From: Huaxiibacter chinensis
GTDB taxonomy: Bacteria > Pseudomonadota > Gammaproteobacteria > Enterobacterales > Enterobacteriaceae
Direction of reading: 5' to 3'
DNA length: 64,000 nt
Assembly (NCBI RefSeq): GCF_022171985.1
Contig: NZ_JAJVHF010000003.1
Span: 535,735-599,734, forward strand
Both the position numbers and the translations under genes were made by a program. Below the pieces are notes generated by a model that was given only the letters and a program-made list of their open reading frames with translations, made no database searches and was not told the DNA's origin. How positions within the stretch are numbered: the stretch's first letter is position 1; the number at the start of each line of letters is the position of its first letter. Below are positions 55,549 to 63,708 of this stretch, piece by piece.

Positions 55549-58200
55549 ATGACATCTCTCTTACCTCTGAAACGCACCCCGCTGGTCATAAATAATCAAC
55601 GATACGATTATCTCGATCTCACCCAGCTTCTCCCGCGCGAGCAGCTGCAAAAAATCCCATTTTGCCTGCGTGTTTTGCTGGAGAACGTCGCACTGCGCTC
55701 GCCCCAGACGCTGCCGCAGTTTTTGCTCATGCTTGAGGGGGCGGCAGAAAAAGGCGAGGTGGCGTTTTATCCCGATCGTCTTATGTTTCATGACACCACG
55801 TGTCTGCCTGCCCTGGCTGATTTTGCGGCAATGCGCGATTTAACAACAGAGCTGGGCGGGGATGCGGGCGCAATCAATCCGCGTATTCCTGCCGTACTGA
55901 CCATCGATCACTCGGTGATTGTGGAAAGCTATGCGTCATCTTCTGCACTGGAAGACAATCTTCAGTTCGATTTTCGCCGCAATGCGGAGCGCTATCGCTT
56001 TATTCGCTGGGCGGAAAAGAGTCTCAACAACTTCCGCGTGATACCGCCGGGAACGGGAATCATACATTTAATGAATCTTGAGGCTATTGCTGAGGTGGTG
56101 ACCGTGGATGAAACGGCACCCGTACCGCTGTTGCATGCCGACTGTATGATTGCGACCGACAGCCATACCCCAATGATCAACGCCCTGGGCATTCTTGGCT
56201 GGGGTGTAGGGGGCCTCGAGGGGCAGGCCGCGCTGGTCGGAGAGCCTGTCACCTTAAGTTTCCCGGACGTAATTGGTATTTCGGTATCAGGTTCGCTATC
56301 ACATGACGTCAGCGACAGTGATTTGGCTTTACATATTACTCGCCTGCTTCGTGAGACCGGCGTTGTCGGTAAATTTGTCGAATTCACCGGGCCTGCGCTG
56401 AGCGCGATGTCGGTCGAGTCACGCGCCACCATTGCCAACATGGCACCTGAATATGGCGCGACGGTGGTCTTCTTTCCTTATGATGAACGTAGCGCAGAAT
56501 ACGTTGCGTTAACCGGGCGTACGGAAGTAAAGCAGTCTCTTATCAATTCTTATATGCAGGCGCAAAACCTGTGGCGGACAGCGGATGACGTGCAACCCGC
56601 GTTCAGCCAGTTGATTGAGATTGACCTGTCGGCCATTGAACCCAGCATGGCCGGTCCTGTGAATCCCCATCAGCAGATTCCGCTCGGACAGGCAGCCAGT
56701 AGCTTTGAAGAAACGCTTTTGCCACAAACAAAGGATCGGCGCTGGCAACATCCCGCTTATCCTGAACCCATCAGACAGGGTGCCGTGGCCATTGCCGCGA
56801 TCACCAGCTGCACGACGACCGCTAATCCCTGGTTAATTATCCAGGCAGCCTTGTTTGCCCGCAATGCGGCCAGAGCAGGATTGAAGCCCAAACCCTGGGT
56901 CAAAACCTCATTCTCACCAGGCTCACGTGCCGTCACCGATTATCTTGCTGAAGCGGGCTTGCTGGCCTTTCTGGAGAAGGTGGGTTTTGATGTCACGGGC
57001 TATGGCTGTATGACCTGCATTGGCAGTTCTGGTGCGTTACAGCCCGCAATGGAAACGATGGTCAACGAAGGATTGCAGGCGGTATGCGTCCTGTCCGGTA
57101 ACCGCAATTTTCCACGACGCGTGAACCCATCGCTTGGGCACGGCTATCTGACCTCTCCGGCGCTGGTTATCGCGTGGGCTATCGCGGGGCACATGTCCCA
57201 CGACCTGGTGAATGATCCGCTTGGCACCGATACGGAAGGACGCGCTGTGACTATGCGCGAATTAATGCCGGCTCGTGAGGAAGTTGAGATGTGGCTCAAA
57301 CGCGTCGTAAAACGTGAGCACTACGTCAAACGTCGGGACATTATCTGGCAGGGTACGCCGCACTGGCAACAGATCGTGGCGCCGGGGAGTATGCACTACC
57401 CGTGGGAACCTGCTTCAACCTATCTTCGCCGTCCAGGGTATCTTGAGCGTCTTCCCCGGGATCCGACGGCTCCGCTTTCCTTATCTGGGGCGCATCCGTT
57501 CCTGTGGCTGGGCGATGACGTGACCACGGACCATATTTCCCCGGCGGGCGCTATTCCGGCATCCAGCCTTGCCGGGCAATGGCTGCTTGAACACCATGAG
57601 GATCCCGCAGACCTTAACCTGTATTCCACACGCAGAAGTAATCATGAGGTTATGGTTCGTGGCGCGTTCACCAATAAATCACTGTCTAATCGCCTGCTTG
57701 CGCCTGAAGAACGAGGTGGAGGAGGACGGGCCTGGGACGCGAAGCATACGCACATTCTGTCCGCGTATGAGGCTGCACAAAGCTGGTTGCAGGAGGGAGG
57801 TTCCCCGTTGGTCATCTTCGCCGGTGAGCGCTACGGTGCAGGCTCAAGCCGGGACTGGGCAGCCAAAGCGCAGGCGCTGCTCGGAATAAAAGCCGTGGTA
57901 GCCTGCAGCTTTGAACGTATCCACCGAACCAATCTCATCGGTATGGGCATCTTGCCGATTCATATCGATCCCGCCGTTGCCGCGCAATTGCCTGATATGG
58001 TAGGCACGGAAGAGATAGATTTTATAGGTCTTGAGACGTTGCAACCGGGGGCGGTGCCCCTGCTGATGCGTATCAGACGGGATGATGCATTGCTCGGGAA
58101 ATTCTCACTTACCCTTACGTTAGATTCGCACCAGGAACTGCGCTATCTTCAGCACGGTGGCATTTTGCCTTATGTTATTCAGCAAACCCTGAAGCACTAA
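55549..58200 (+). CDS. Aconitase-family (AcnA/AcnD type) hydratase
   Basis: An 883-residue [4Fe-4S] dehydratase. Cluster cysteines are near 420 (TSCTTTANPW) and 486/489 (GCMTCIG), the same 66-residue interval as in AcnA. The sequence mixes types: TDSHTP, MAPEYGAT and YVALTGR recall the methylcitrate dehydratase AcnD, while GSSRDWAAKAQALLGIKAVVACSFERIHRTNLIGMGILP and the C-terminus recall AcnA. The ATG at 55549 (AAGGA upstream) is favoured over 55537. It should move a hydroxyl between carbons of a di- or tricarboxylate in this pathway. It is not the housekeeping acnA locus. Confidence 0.88.
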   Translation: MTSLLPLKRTPLVINNQRYDYLDLTQLLPREQLQKIPFCLRVLLENVALRSPQTLPQFLLMLEGAAEKGEVAFYPDRLMFHDTTCLPALADFAAMRDLTTELGGDAGAINPRIPAVLTIDHSVIVESYASSSALEDNLQFDFRRNAERYRFIRWAEKSLNNFRVIPPGTGIIHLMNLEAIAEVVTVDETAPVPLLHADCMIATDSHTPMINALGILGWGVGGLEGQAALVGEPVTLSFPDVIGISVSGSLSHDVSDSDLALHITRLLRETGVVGKFVEFTGPALSAMSVESRATIANMAPEYGATVVFFPYDERSAEYVALTGRTEVKQSLINSYMQAQNLWRTADDVQPAFSQLIEIDLSAIEPSMAGPVNPHQQIPLGQAASSFEETLLPQTKDRRWQHPAYPEPIRQGAVAIAAITSCTTTANPWLIIQAALFARNAARAGLKPKPWVKTSFSPGSRAVTDYLAEAGLLAFLEKVGFDVTGYGCMTCIGSSGALQPAMETMVNEGLQAVCVLSGNRNFPRRVNPSLGHGYLTSPALVIAWAIAGHMSHDLVNDPLGTDTEGRAVTMRELMPAREEVEMWLKRVVKREHYVKRRDIIWQGTPHWQQIVAPGSMHYPWEPASTYLRRPGYLERLPRDPTAPLSLSGAHPFLWLGDDVTTDHISPAGAIPASSLAGQWLLEHHEDPADLNLYSTRRSNHEVMVRGAFTNKSLSNRLLAPEERGGGGRAWDAKHTHILSAYEAAQSWLQEGGSPLVIFAGERYGAGSSRDWAAKAQALLGIKAVVACSFERIHRTNLIGMGILPIHIDPAVAAQLPDMVGTEEIDFIGLETLQPGAVPLLMRIRRDDALLGKFSLTLTLDSHQELRYLQHGGILPYVIQQTLKH

Positions 58201-58214
58201 CTATGGAAACAGCG

Positions 58215-59138
58215 ATGCGCTTTGATCTGACCTCTTTATCTCTTTTCGTGGCCGTCGCTGAAGAGCAAAATCTGACTCACGCAGCCCGCCGTAAACATAC
58301 GGCGGTGTCTGCAGTGAGTAAGCGTATCGCTGAGCTGGAGCAACAGGTTGGCACGCCGCTCATGCTGCGTATGCCCAGGGGGATTGCGCTCACCCCCGCC
58401 GGTCATTCCTTGCTCTATCATGCGCGGCAGGTGTTTCGTAACCTCGAGAAGATGGAAGAAGAGCTTAGCGATTACGCTGCGGGTATTCGGGGGCACATTC
58501 GCATTTATACTATCTCAGCGGCGCTGATGAGTAGCTTACCGGGTGTGATAAGCGATTATCTTGCGCTCTATCCCCAGACCGATATCGAGATAGAGGAGCA
58601 TACCGGGCTGGCCGTTGTTCAGGGGCTGCTGGGTGGCGATGCCGATGTCGGTTTCTTTTCTAACTGGACACCCAGCGCGGGCATTGCGTTCTGGCCATGG
58701 CAACACGACCTCTTATCTGTGATGGTTTGGCCGACCCATCCGCTGGCGGATCGTAAAGAGCTTAAGTTCGAAGAGATTCTGACTGAAAAATTGATAGGTT
58801 CTCACCGTAACAGCGCCGTCAGCCATATCCTGGAAAGGCAGGCAAGGGCCCATGGCAAAACGTTAAATGTAGGCCTTCGCGTCAGTAGTTTTATCTCTAT
58901 GGCTGAGCTGGTTGCACAGCAGCTGGGCATAGCCGTTCTGCCGGTGAATGAAGTGGCGTCAGCGACGCTCCATAGCGGGGTCAGATTGATCCCGTTATCG
59001 GAGACATGGGCAAAACGCGAACTCCTTATTGGTGTCAAAAACTATGCGCAAGCCTCGCCATCAGTGAAAACGCTGATCGGTCGTTTAATTCCCGTGGAGA
59101 ATGGCGTGACGCAGGATTCAGATATTATCCTTCCGTAA
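58215..59138 (+). CDS. LysR-family regulator of the catabolic island
   Basis: A 307-residue regulator: winged helix LSLFVAVAEEQNLTHAARRKHTAVSAVSKRIAELEQQVGTPLM (residues ~7-50), then a substrate-binding domain. ATG at 58215 or 58203. It lies right after the aconitase gene, so it is in the same transcript. The aconitase-LysR-lactonase order recalls the E. coli ybhJ-ybhD-pgl neighbourhood, which has the same three families. Confidence 0.85.
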   Translation: MRFDLTSLSLFVAVAEEQNLTHAARRKHTAVSAVSKRIAELEQQVGTPLMLRMPRGIALTPAGHSLLYHARQVFRNLEKMEEELSDYAAGIRGHIRIYTISAALMSSLPGVISDYLALYPQTDIEIEEHTGLAVVQGLLGGDADVGFFSNWTPSAGIAFWPWQHDLLSVMVWPTHPLADRKELKFEEILTEKLIGSHRNSAVSHILERQARAHGKTLNVGLRVSSFISMAELVAQQLGIAVLPVNEVASATLHSGVRLIPLSETWAKRELLIGVKNYAQASPSVKTLIGRLIPVENGVTQDSDIILP

Positions 59139-59169
59139 ACCCGACGGCGCTCACGGAAGGCAATGCACA

Positions 59170-60270
59170 TTATGCGAAGCAGATACAGGTGGGGCTCGCC
59201 GTGGGAAGGGTTGTCTCTGTACGGGTGAGCATGCCGGTATCAGCGTTAACATCAAAAACCTGAATAGTGTCAGAGTCCTCGTTCGCGCTATAGAATTGCC
59301 TGCCATCGGGGGACAGGGTTGTGAAGCGGGGCGTTTTGCCCCCGCACGGAACCCATCCTGCCGGACTCAGCGAACCATCGCAGGGGTCAATACGGAATAT
59401 GGCAATCGAATCATGCCCGCGGTTAGCGGCGTAAAGGAATCGGCCATTGGGATGAACTTCCACTTCGCTGGCGTCACTTCGGCTGGCATATCCCTGCGGA
59501 AGAGTGCTTATCGTTTGCTTAAGGGTCAGCGAACCGCGCGCACTGTCCACGTCAAAAGCGGTCACGGTGCTGCTCAGTTCGCTAATGCCGTAAAGCCATT
59601 TTCCGCTGGGATGAAAATCAACATGGCGTGGCCAACTGCCGTCAGCCAGATGCACTTCATCGCACAGCTGCGCTTTAGACTCCACCCAGCGGTAGAGACG
59701 TATCATATCGATTCCATTTCCTGCTTTTCTGCCCTGAATGGGTACGGCGAACAAGGTGCTGCCGGGTAAGAAGACGATTTCATGAGGACGCGAGAGGGTT
59801 TGAAACGCGCCATCCTTTACCGCATGCCCTTCTATACGGGAGAAATGGCATGGCTTATCCAGTCCGGTATCATTAACCGGCAGTGCAGCAACGTTACCGG
59901 CTTCATGGTTGGCGACCAGCAGGGTATTCATATCAGGCGTTAATGCCGCACCCACAGGATTATTTCTACGGGCAGTTTCGAGGTCCGGATGACCATTAAG
60001 GGGACCGGTCGTCTGCTCAGCGCTCAGGCTCAGAAGCCCGGTTTCGGGATCGCGATTAAATATGGCCACCTGATTACCGTCTCCGTGCAACGCGTACAGG
60101 CGGTTACGCTTCGTATCCAGCGTTAACCAGGAAGGGTTATCCTGAATGGAAGGAACGCACTGGATCTGCTCCCAATGCCCTTCGTCATTCATGCGGAATA
60201 CAGTGATACCTTTCCCGCGCGCACCACGCCATTCCGACGTTCGGCAACCAACATAAGCGAATTTTGTCAT
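59170..60270 (-). CDS. Beta-propeller lactonase (YbhE/Pgl-type fold)
   Basis: A 366-residue seven-bladed propeller protein of the lactonase family that contains 6-phosphogluconolactonase YbhE and the fungal 3-carboxymuconate lactonizing enzyme. Typical blade motifs are WLTLDTKRNRLYALHGDGNQVAIF, WPRHVDFHPSGKWLYGISELSSTVTAFD, EVEVHPNGRFLYAANRGHDSIAIF and FTTLSPDGRQFYSANEDSDTIQVF. The ATG at 60270 has GAGAGGG upstream. It is transcribed toward the LysR gene from a promoter with the island operator, so it belongs to the regulon. Confidence 0.83.
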   Translation of the reverse strand: MTKFAYVGCRTSEWRGARGKGITVFRMNDEGHWEQIQCVPSIQDNPSWLTLDTKRNRLYALHGDGNQVAIFNRDPETGLLSLSAEQTTGPLNGHPDLETARRNNPVGAALTPDMNTLLVANHEAGNVAALPVNDTGLDKPCHFSRIEGHAVKDGAFQTLSRPHEIVFLPGSTLFAVPIQGRKAGNGIDMIRLYRWVESKAQLCDEVHLADGSWPRHVDFHPSGKWLYGISELSSTVTAFDVDSARGSLTLKQTISTLPQGYASRSDASEVEVHPNGRFLYAANRGHDSIAIFRIDPCDGSLSPAGWVPCGGKTPRFTTLSPDGRQFYSANEDSDTIQVFDVNADTGMLTRTETTLPTASPTCICFA

Positions 60271-60289
60271 AACACCCTCTCTAAAGCTT

Positions 60290-60313
60290 TGCATTTTATA
60301 TATTATAAATGCA
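60290..60313. promoter_or_regulatory. Island operator 3 (lactonase promoter)
   Basis: Perfect dyad TGCATTT-N10-AAATGCA. A minus-strand TATAAT (plus ATTATA, 60302-60307) overlaps its spacer. TGTGA-N6-TCTCA at 60324-60339 is a CRP-like site upstream. Confidence 0.78.
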
Positions 60314-60439
60314 CAAAATAAACTGTGACGTTTATCTCACTTATATAGCCAAACTGCGTTAAAGAGGGCGGTTAAGCAGCTTTTGCTGTTGTAAGCGCCA
60401 GGCCTGGCCGCAGATGCAATACATTCAAGTAATCGTTTA

Positions 60440-60465
60440 TTGCATTTGATGATTATTAAATGCAA
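60440..60465. promoter_or_regulatory. Island operator 4 (SDR-CitMHS promoter)
   Basis: The longest copy, TTGCATTT-N10-AAATGCAA, with 8-base perfect arms. It lies 115 bases upstream of the SDR start. Confidence 0.76.
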
Positions 60466-60580
60466 AAACCAACGATCTCGCTCACATTTTCGACAAGGCC
60501 GGGTTGCGGAAATGTGCTGGCCCCCTCTTAATGTTAATAACTAGTGATGAATTGTTAATGAACTGCAACGGGAGAGGGCT

Positions 60581-61324
60581 ATGACCCAACGTATTGCGTA
60601 CGTCACATCTGGAATGGGTAGCCTTGGCACGGCTATTTGTCGTCGTTTAGCACAGGACGGATTCATCGTAATTGCGGGTTGCGGCCCCAATTCAAAACGA
60701 AAAACGACGTGGCTTGAGGATAATAAAAAGTTGGGATTTGATTTTATTGCCTCTGAAGGCAACGTTGCAGACTGGGATTCGACGGTTAAGGCCTTCGATA
60801 AAATACGTAAAGAAGTAGGGGAGGTGGATGTCCTGATTAACAATTCAGGCACCGCCAGGAACGTGCTGTTCCGCGATATGCAGCCTCTGGAGTGGCAGGC
60901 CGTCATTGATACCAATATGAATTCGCTTTTCAATGTTACCCGTCAGGTCGTGGACAGCATGATGTCGAGAGGCTGGGGCCGCATCATCAATATCTCCTCC
61001 CTGAATGCGCAAATAGGCACGGTAGGGCAAGTCAACTACTCAACGGCTAAGTACGCCGTGCGTGGATTTACCCGCGCGCTGGCCAGAGAGGTTTCGGCGC
61101 GAGGCGTCACGGTAAATACCGTATCACCGGGTTACCTTGCGACAAGCAAGCTCAAAACGGTTACCCCGGTTCAGGTTATCGACAAAATTGTGCAGGAAAT
61201 TCCTGTCAGACGTCTGGGTTCGCCAAAAGAGATCGCCTCTATTTGTGCCTGGCTCGCATCCGACGAAGCAGGGTACGCAACGGGAGCTAATTTCTCCGTC
61301 AATGGCGGCATGCACATGAGCTAA
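60581..61324 (+). CDS. Short-chain dehydrogenase/reductase (acetoacetyl-CoA reductase/FabG-like)
   Basis: A 247-residue classical SDR. The nucleotide motif is VTSGMGSLGTAICRRL at residues 8-23 (a TGGMGxxG variant as in PhbB), NNSG near 87, and Ser-Tyr-Lys in ISSLNAQIGTVGQVNYSTAK near 137-156. PhbB-like proteins use NADPH and 3-oxoacyl substrates, but in this island it more likely oxidises or reduces a hydroxy acid. GGGAGAGG is the ribosome binding site. It is 75 bases from the CitMHS gene, probably cotranscribed. Confidence 0.86.
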   Translation: MTQRIAYVTSGMGSLGTAICRRLAQDGFIVIAGCGPNSKRKTTWLEDNKKLGFDFIASEGNVADWDSTVKAFDKIRKEVGEVDVLINNSGTARNVLFRDMQPLEWQAVIDTNMNSLFNVTRQVVDSMMSRGWGRIINISSLNAQIGTVGQVNYSTAKYAVRGFTRALAREVSARGVTVNTVSPGYLATSKLKTVTPVQVIDKIVQEIPVRRLGSPKEIASICAWLASDEAGYATGANFSVNGGMHMS

Positions 61325-61366
61325 AACATTTTCCATTAAACATCTCATAACGTAATTACCTTCATT

Positions 61367-61388
61367 ACGTATATAGAAATATATACGT
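61367..61388. repeat. Nine-base palindrome just upstream of the second CitMHS gene
   Basis: ACGTATATA (61367-61375) and TATATACGT (61380-61388) with a GAAA loop abut the CGGAG ribosome binding site of the transporter. A stable stem here could affect translation, or the sequence may bind the LysR protein. Confidence 0.55.
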
Positions 61389-61399
61389 CGGAGACTCTT

Positions 61400-62737
61400 A
61401 TGCTCTCGTTACTGGGTTACGGCATGATTGTGGTCTTTATGATCCTCATCATGACTAAAAAATTATCTGCACTGACGGCCCTGACCATTATTCCCATCAT
61501 CTTCGCACTTATTGCCGGGTTCGGTAGTGAGATGGGTGACATGATGATTGATGGTCTGAAGAAGGTCGCACCAACGGCAATTATGGTGATCTTTGCCATT
61601 CTTTATTTTTGCACGATGTTCGATACAGGTTTATTCGATCCCATAATTCGATTTTTCTTGCGAATTATAAATGGCGATCCGGTCAAAGCGGTAATGTGTA
61701 CTGCGCTGCTGGCTGCGATGGTGTCGCTCGACGGGGACGGGTCTACAACCTATATGATCTGCGTAACCGCCATGCTGCCTCTGTTCAAGCGTATTCGCCT
61801 GGATCCGCTGGCGCTCACCTGCGTTGTCTTTTTGTCGGGAAGCGTGACGAACCTATTGCCCTGGGGTGGTCCGTTGGCTCGCGTCTCAGCGTCGCTCAAA
61901 ATTGAATCCAGCGATCTGTTTATCCCGTTAATACCGTCCATGATCAGTGGGCTGGTCGGCGTGCTTGTCCTCTCCTGGTATATTGGCGTACGCGAGAGAC
62001 GCCGTCTGGGTAAACTCAGCATTCAGACAAATAGCCAGGGTTCGGTTATTGAAGACGATGCCGAGAGCTATTTACCGGCAATTAATGAAGTGAATGAAGA
62101 GCTGCGTCGACCAAAGATGTTCTGGCTTAATGCCGCCCTGACGTTAGCGCTGATGGTTTCGCTGGTTATGGAGCTACTCCCGTTATCAGTCTTATTTATG
62201 GTTGCCTTTGCGATTGCGTTGCTCATTAACTATCCCCATCTTGATGCACAGCGCCAGCGTATCGCTGCACATGCTCCAGCAGCATTAAATCAGACATCCA
62301 TTTTCCTGGCTGCGGGCATCTTTGCAGGGATCCTGTCAGGTACCGGTATGGTGTCAGCGATGTCCAATACGCTGCTCGACGTCTTACCGTTGTCGTGGGG
62401 GCCTTATCTTGCGCCCATCACCGCGCTGATTAGCCTGCCGGGTACTTTCTTCATGTCTAATGATGCATTTTACTATGGCGTGCTACCGGTTCTGGCGGAA
62501 GCAGCTAAGGCGTACGGAATTGATCCGGTGGAAATTGGCCGTGCTTCGCTGGTGGGGCAACCCGTGCATTTGCTAAGCCCGCTGGTCGCCTCGACCTATC
62601 TGCTGGTGGGCCTTGCGGGCGTGGAATTCAGCGACCATCAAAAATACACGTTTAAATGGGCGTTCCTGCTGTGCATGATCTTCCTGGGATCGGGACTATT
62701 ACTGGGTTTATACCCGTTATATTCAGTCGCAGGTTAA
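61400..62737 (+). CDS. CitMHS-family carboxylate transporter B
   Basis: A 445-residue inner-membrane transporter, a distant paralogue of the CitMHS protein at 47076-48377. It has the same half-repeat motifs: MVSLDGDGSTTYMICVTAMLPLFKR (~110), LLPWGGPLARVSASL (~155) and FFMSNDAFYYGVLPVLAEAAKAYG (~355). Citrate-Mg(2+):H+ symport is the family reference activity. It is the second gene of the SDR unit and ends at a strong bidirectional terminator shared with the GntR gene. Confidence 0.87.
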   Translation: MLSLLGYGMIVVFMILIMTKKLSALTALTIIPIIFALIAGFGSEMGDMMIDGLKKVAPTAIMVIFAILYFCTMFDTGLFDPIIRFFLRIINGDPVKAVMCTALLAAMVSLDGDGSTTYMICVTAMLPLFKRIRLDPLALTCVVFLSGSVTNLLPWGGPLARVSASLKIESSDLFIPLIPSMISGLVGVLVLSWYIGVRERRRLGKLSIQTNSQGSVIEDDAESYLPAINEVNEELRRPKMFWLNAALTLALMVSLVMELLPLSVLFMVAFAIALLINYPHLDAQRQRIAAHAPAALNQTSIFLAAGIFAGILSGTGMVSAMSNTLLDVLPLSWGPYLAPITALISLPGTFFMSNDAFYYGVLPVLAEAAKAYGIDPVEIGRASLVGQPVHLLSPLVASTYLLVGLAGVEFSDHQKYTFKWAFLLCMIFLGSGLLLGLYPLYSVAG

Positions 62738-62739
62738 AA

Positions 62740-62772
62740 AAACGGGCTCACTGTGTGAGCCCGTTTTTTATA
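62740..62772. terminator. Bidirectional terminator between CitMHS and GntR genes
   Basis: ACGGGCTCA and TGAGCCCGT form a 9-base stem with A and T runs on both sides (AAAAAACGGGCTCA ... TGAGCCCGTTTTTT), just after the transporter stop and before the GntR stop. Confidence 0.9.
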
Positions 62773-62773
62773 T

Positions 62774-63661
62774 TCAGGATTCGGCGCTGATACGGCGCAT
62801 TTTTTTATTATCAAGCGCAACGGAAAGATGTTGTTTCATGGTGTATGAGGCTTCGATGCGCTGTCCGGACTCAATCAGCGCTAATATACGCATATGATCC
62901 TTCACTTCCGCATAATAGCGATTGCGGTCATCCATAATGCGATAATCCATCAGACGACGCATGCGGTTGACGTTACGCAGTGATATTTCGAAAAATGGAT
63001 TATTCGAAAAGCCAATCACCGTCTCGTGAAAACGATACCCGGCCAGCTGGAGCTGGGTAGGGGAGAGACGTTCAATGCCGCTTTCCAGAAGCATTTCAAG
63101 CTCACGCCGTAACTCGTTTATTTTATCCTGGGAAGCATTGAACGTGGGTTCGAGGATAGCCATAGGTTCAATGACCATCCTGAAGCTAAAAATCTGCTCC
63201 AGTGCGGCTTTGGTTTTTGCAACGGTCAAAAACCGCCAACCATAACCCTGTTTACGTTCAACCCATCCTTCACTTATGCCACGGGCAAGAACGGTAGAAA
63301 GTTGGCTTTTAGTCAGGTTATAACGCTTCATCAGGAAAAGCTCAGTCACTTCTGATTCGATCTTGTCCTGTAGCCAGTCCTCAGCCATTTGATAATATTC
63401 AGGAAGATCCAGCTCCTCTGTATGTTCCTGTTTAACGTCGGGCTGATAGTCTTCTTTTACAAAAAAGCCGCGATTGACCTTTTGAAACAATACGCCTTTA
63501 TGCTCCAGATACACCAGAGCCTCCCGAACAGGAGATCGTGAGACATCAAATGCCTCCGCCAGCTTCGGTACGCTCAAATGCGCACCCGGCATAATGTCGC
63601 CAGTGTCGATCAGGCCAATTATTCTCTGGGAGATGCGTTCGGTTAGTGCGCTGATTCTCAT
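62774..63661 (-). CDS. GntR-family regulator with two winged-helix segments, likely repressor of the island
   Basis: A 295-residue regulator. The N-terminal GntR winged helix (LSVPKLAEAFDVSRSPVREALVYLEHKGVLF, ~30-60) is followed by a second winged-helix-like stretch (TELFLMKRYNLTKSQLSTVLARGISEGWVERKQGYGWRFL, ~105-145) and a helical FCD-type ligand domain. The ATG at 63661 is chosen; upstream codons lie in the control region. Its own promoter region carries a copy of the island dyad, which suggests autoregulation and control of the whole island. Ligand unknown. Confidence 0.85.
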   Translation of the reverse strand: MRISALTERISQRIIGLIDTGDIMPGAHLSVPKLAEAFDVSRSPVREALVYLEHKGVLFQKVNRGFFVKEDYQPDVKQEHTEELDLPEYYQMAEDWLQDKIESEVTELFLMKRYNLTKSQLSTVLARGISEGWVERKQGYGWRFLTVAKTKAALEQIFSFRMVIEPMAILEPTFNASQDKINELRRELEMLLESGIERLSPTQLQLAGYRFHETVIGFSNNPFFEISLRNVNRMRRLMDYRIMDDRNRYYAEVKDHMRILALIESGQRIEASYTMKQHLSVALDNKKMRRISAES

Positions 63662-63708
63662 AAAAGCACCCGGCAGTCTAAGTAAAATGCAAATATACCT
63701 GATATCAT

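Larger units (their letters stand above)
60271..60580. other. Second divergent control region of the island
   Basis: This 310-base gap between the lactonase and SDR genes holds two perfect copies of the island dyad (60290-60313 and 60440-60465) and a CRP-like site (60324-60339). I find no ORF. A CTCACATTTT sequence at 60481-60490 is only a CRP half-site. Confidence 0.65.

Noticed and set aside
60471..60486. CRP site for the SDR gene
   Set aside because: Only the TCACA half matches; the left half AACGA does not.
47076..63661. Mobile element or prophage carrying the island
   Set aside because: No integrase, transposase, terminal repeats or tRNA were found; codon use resembles the neighbours. 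Proximity to dif is noted but no Xer-integrated element is visible.
63686..63692. Second full operator upstream of gntR
   Set aside because: Only the right half AAATGCA is present; there is no TGCATTT-like half 10 bases to its left.
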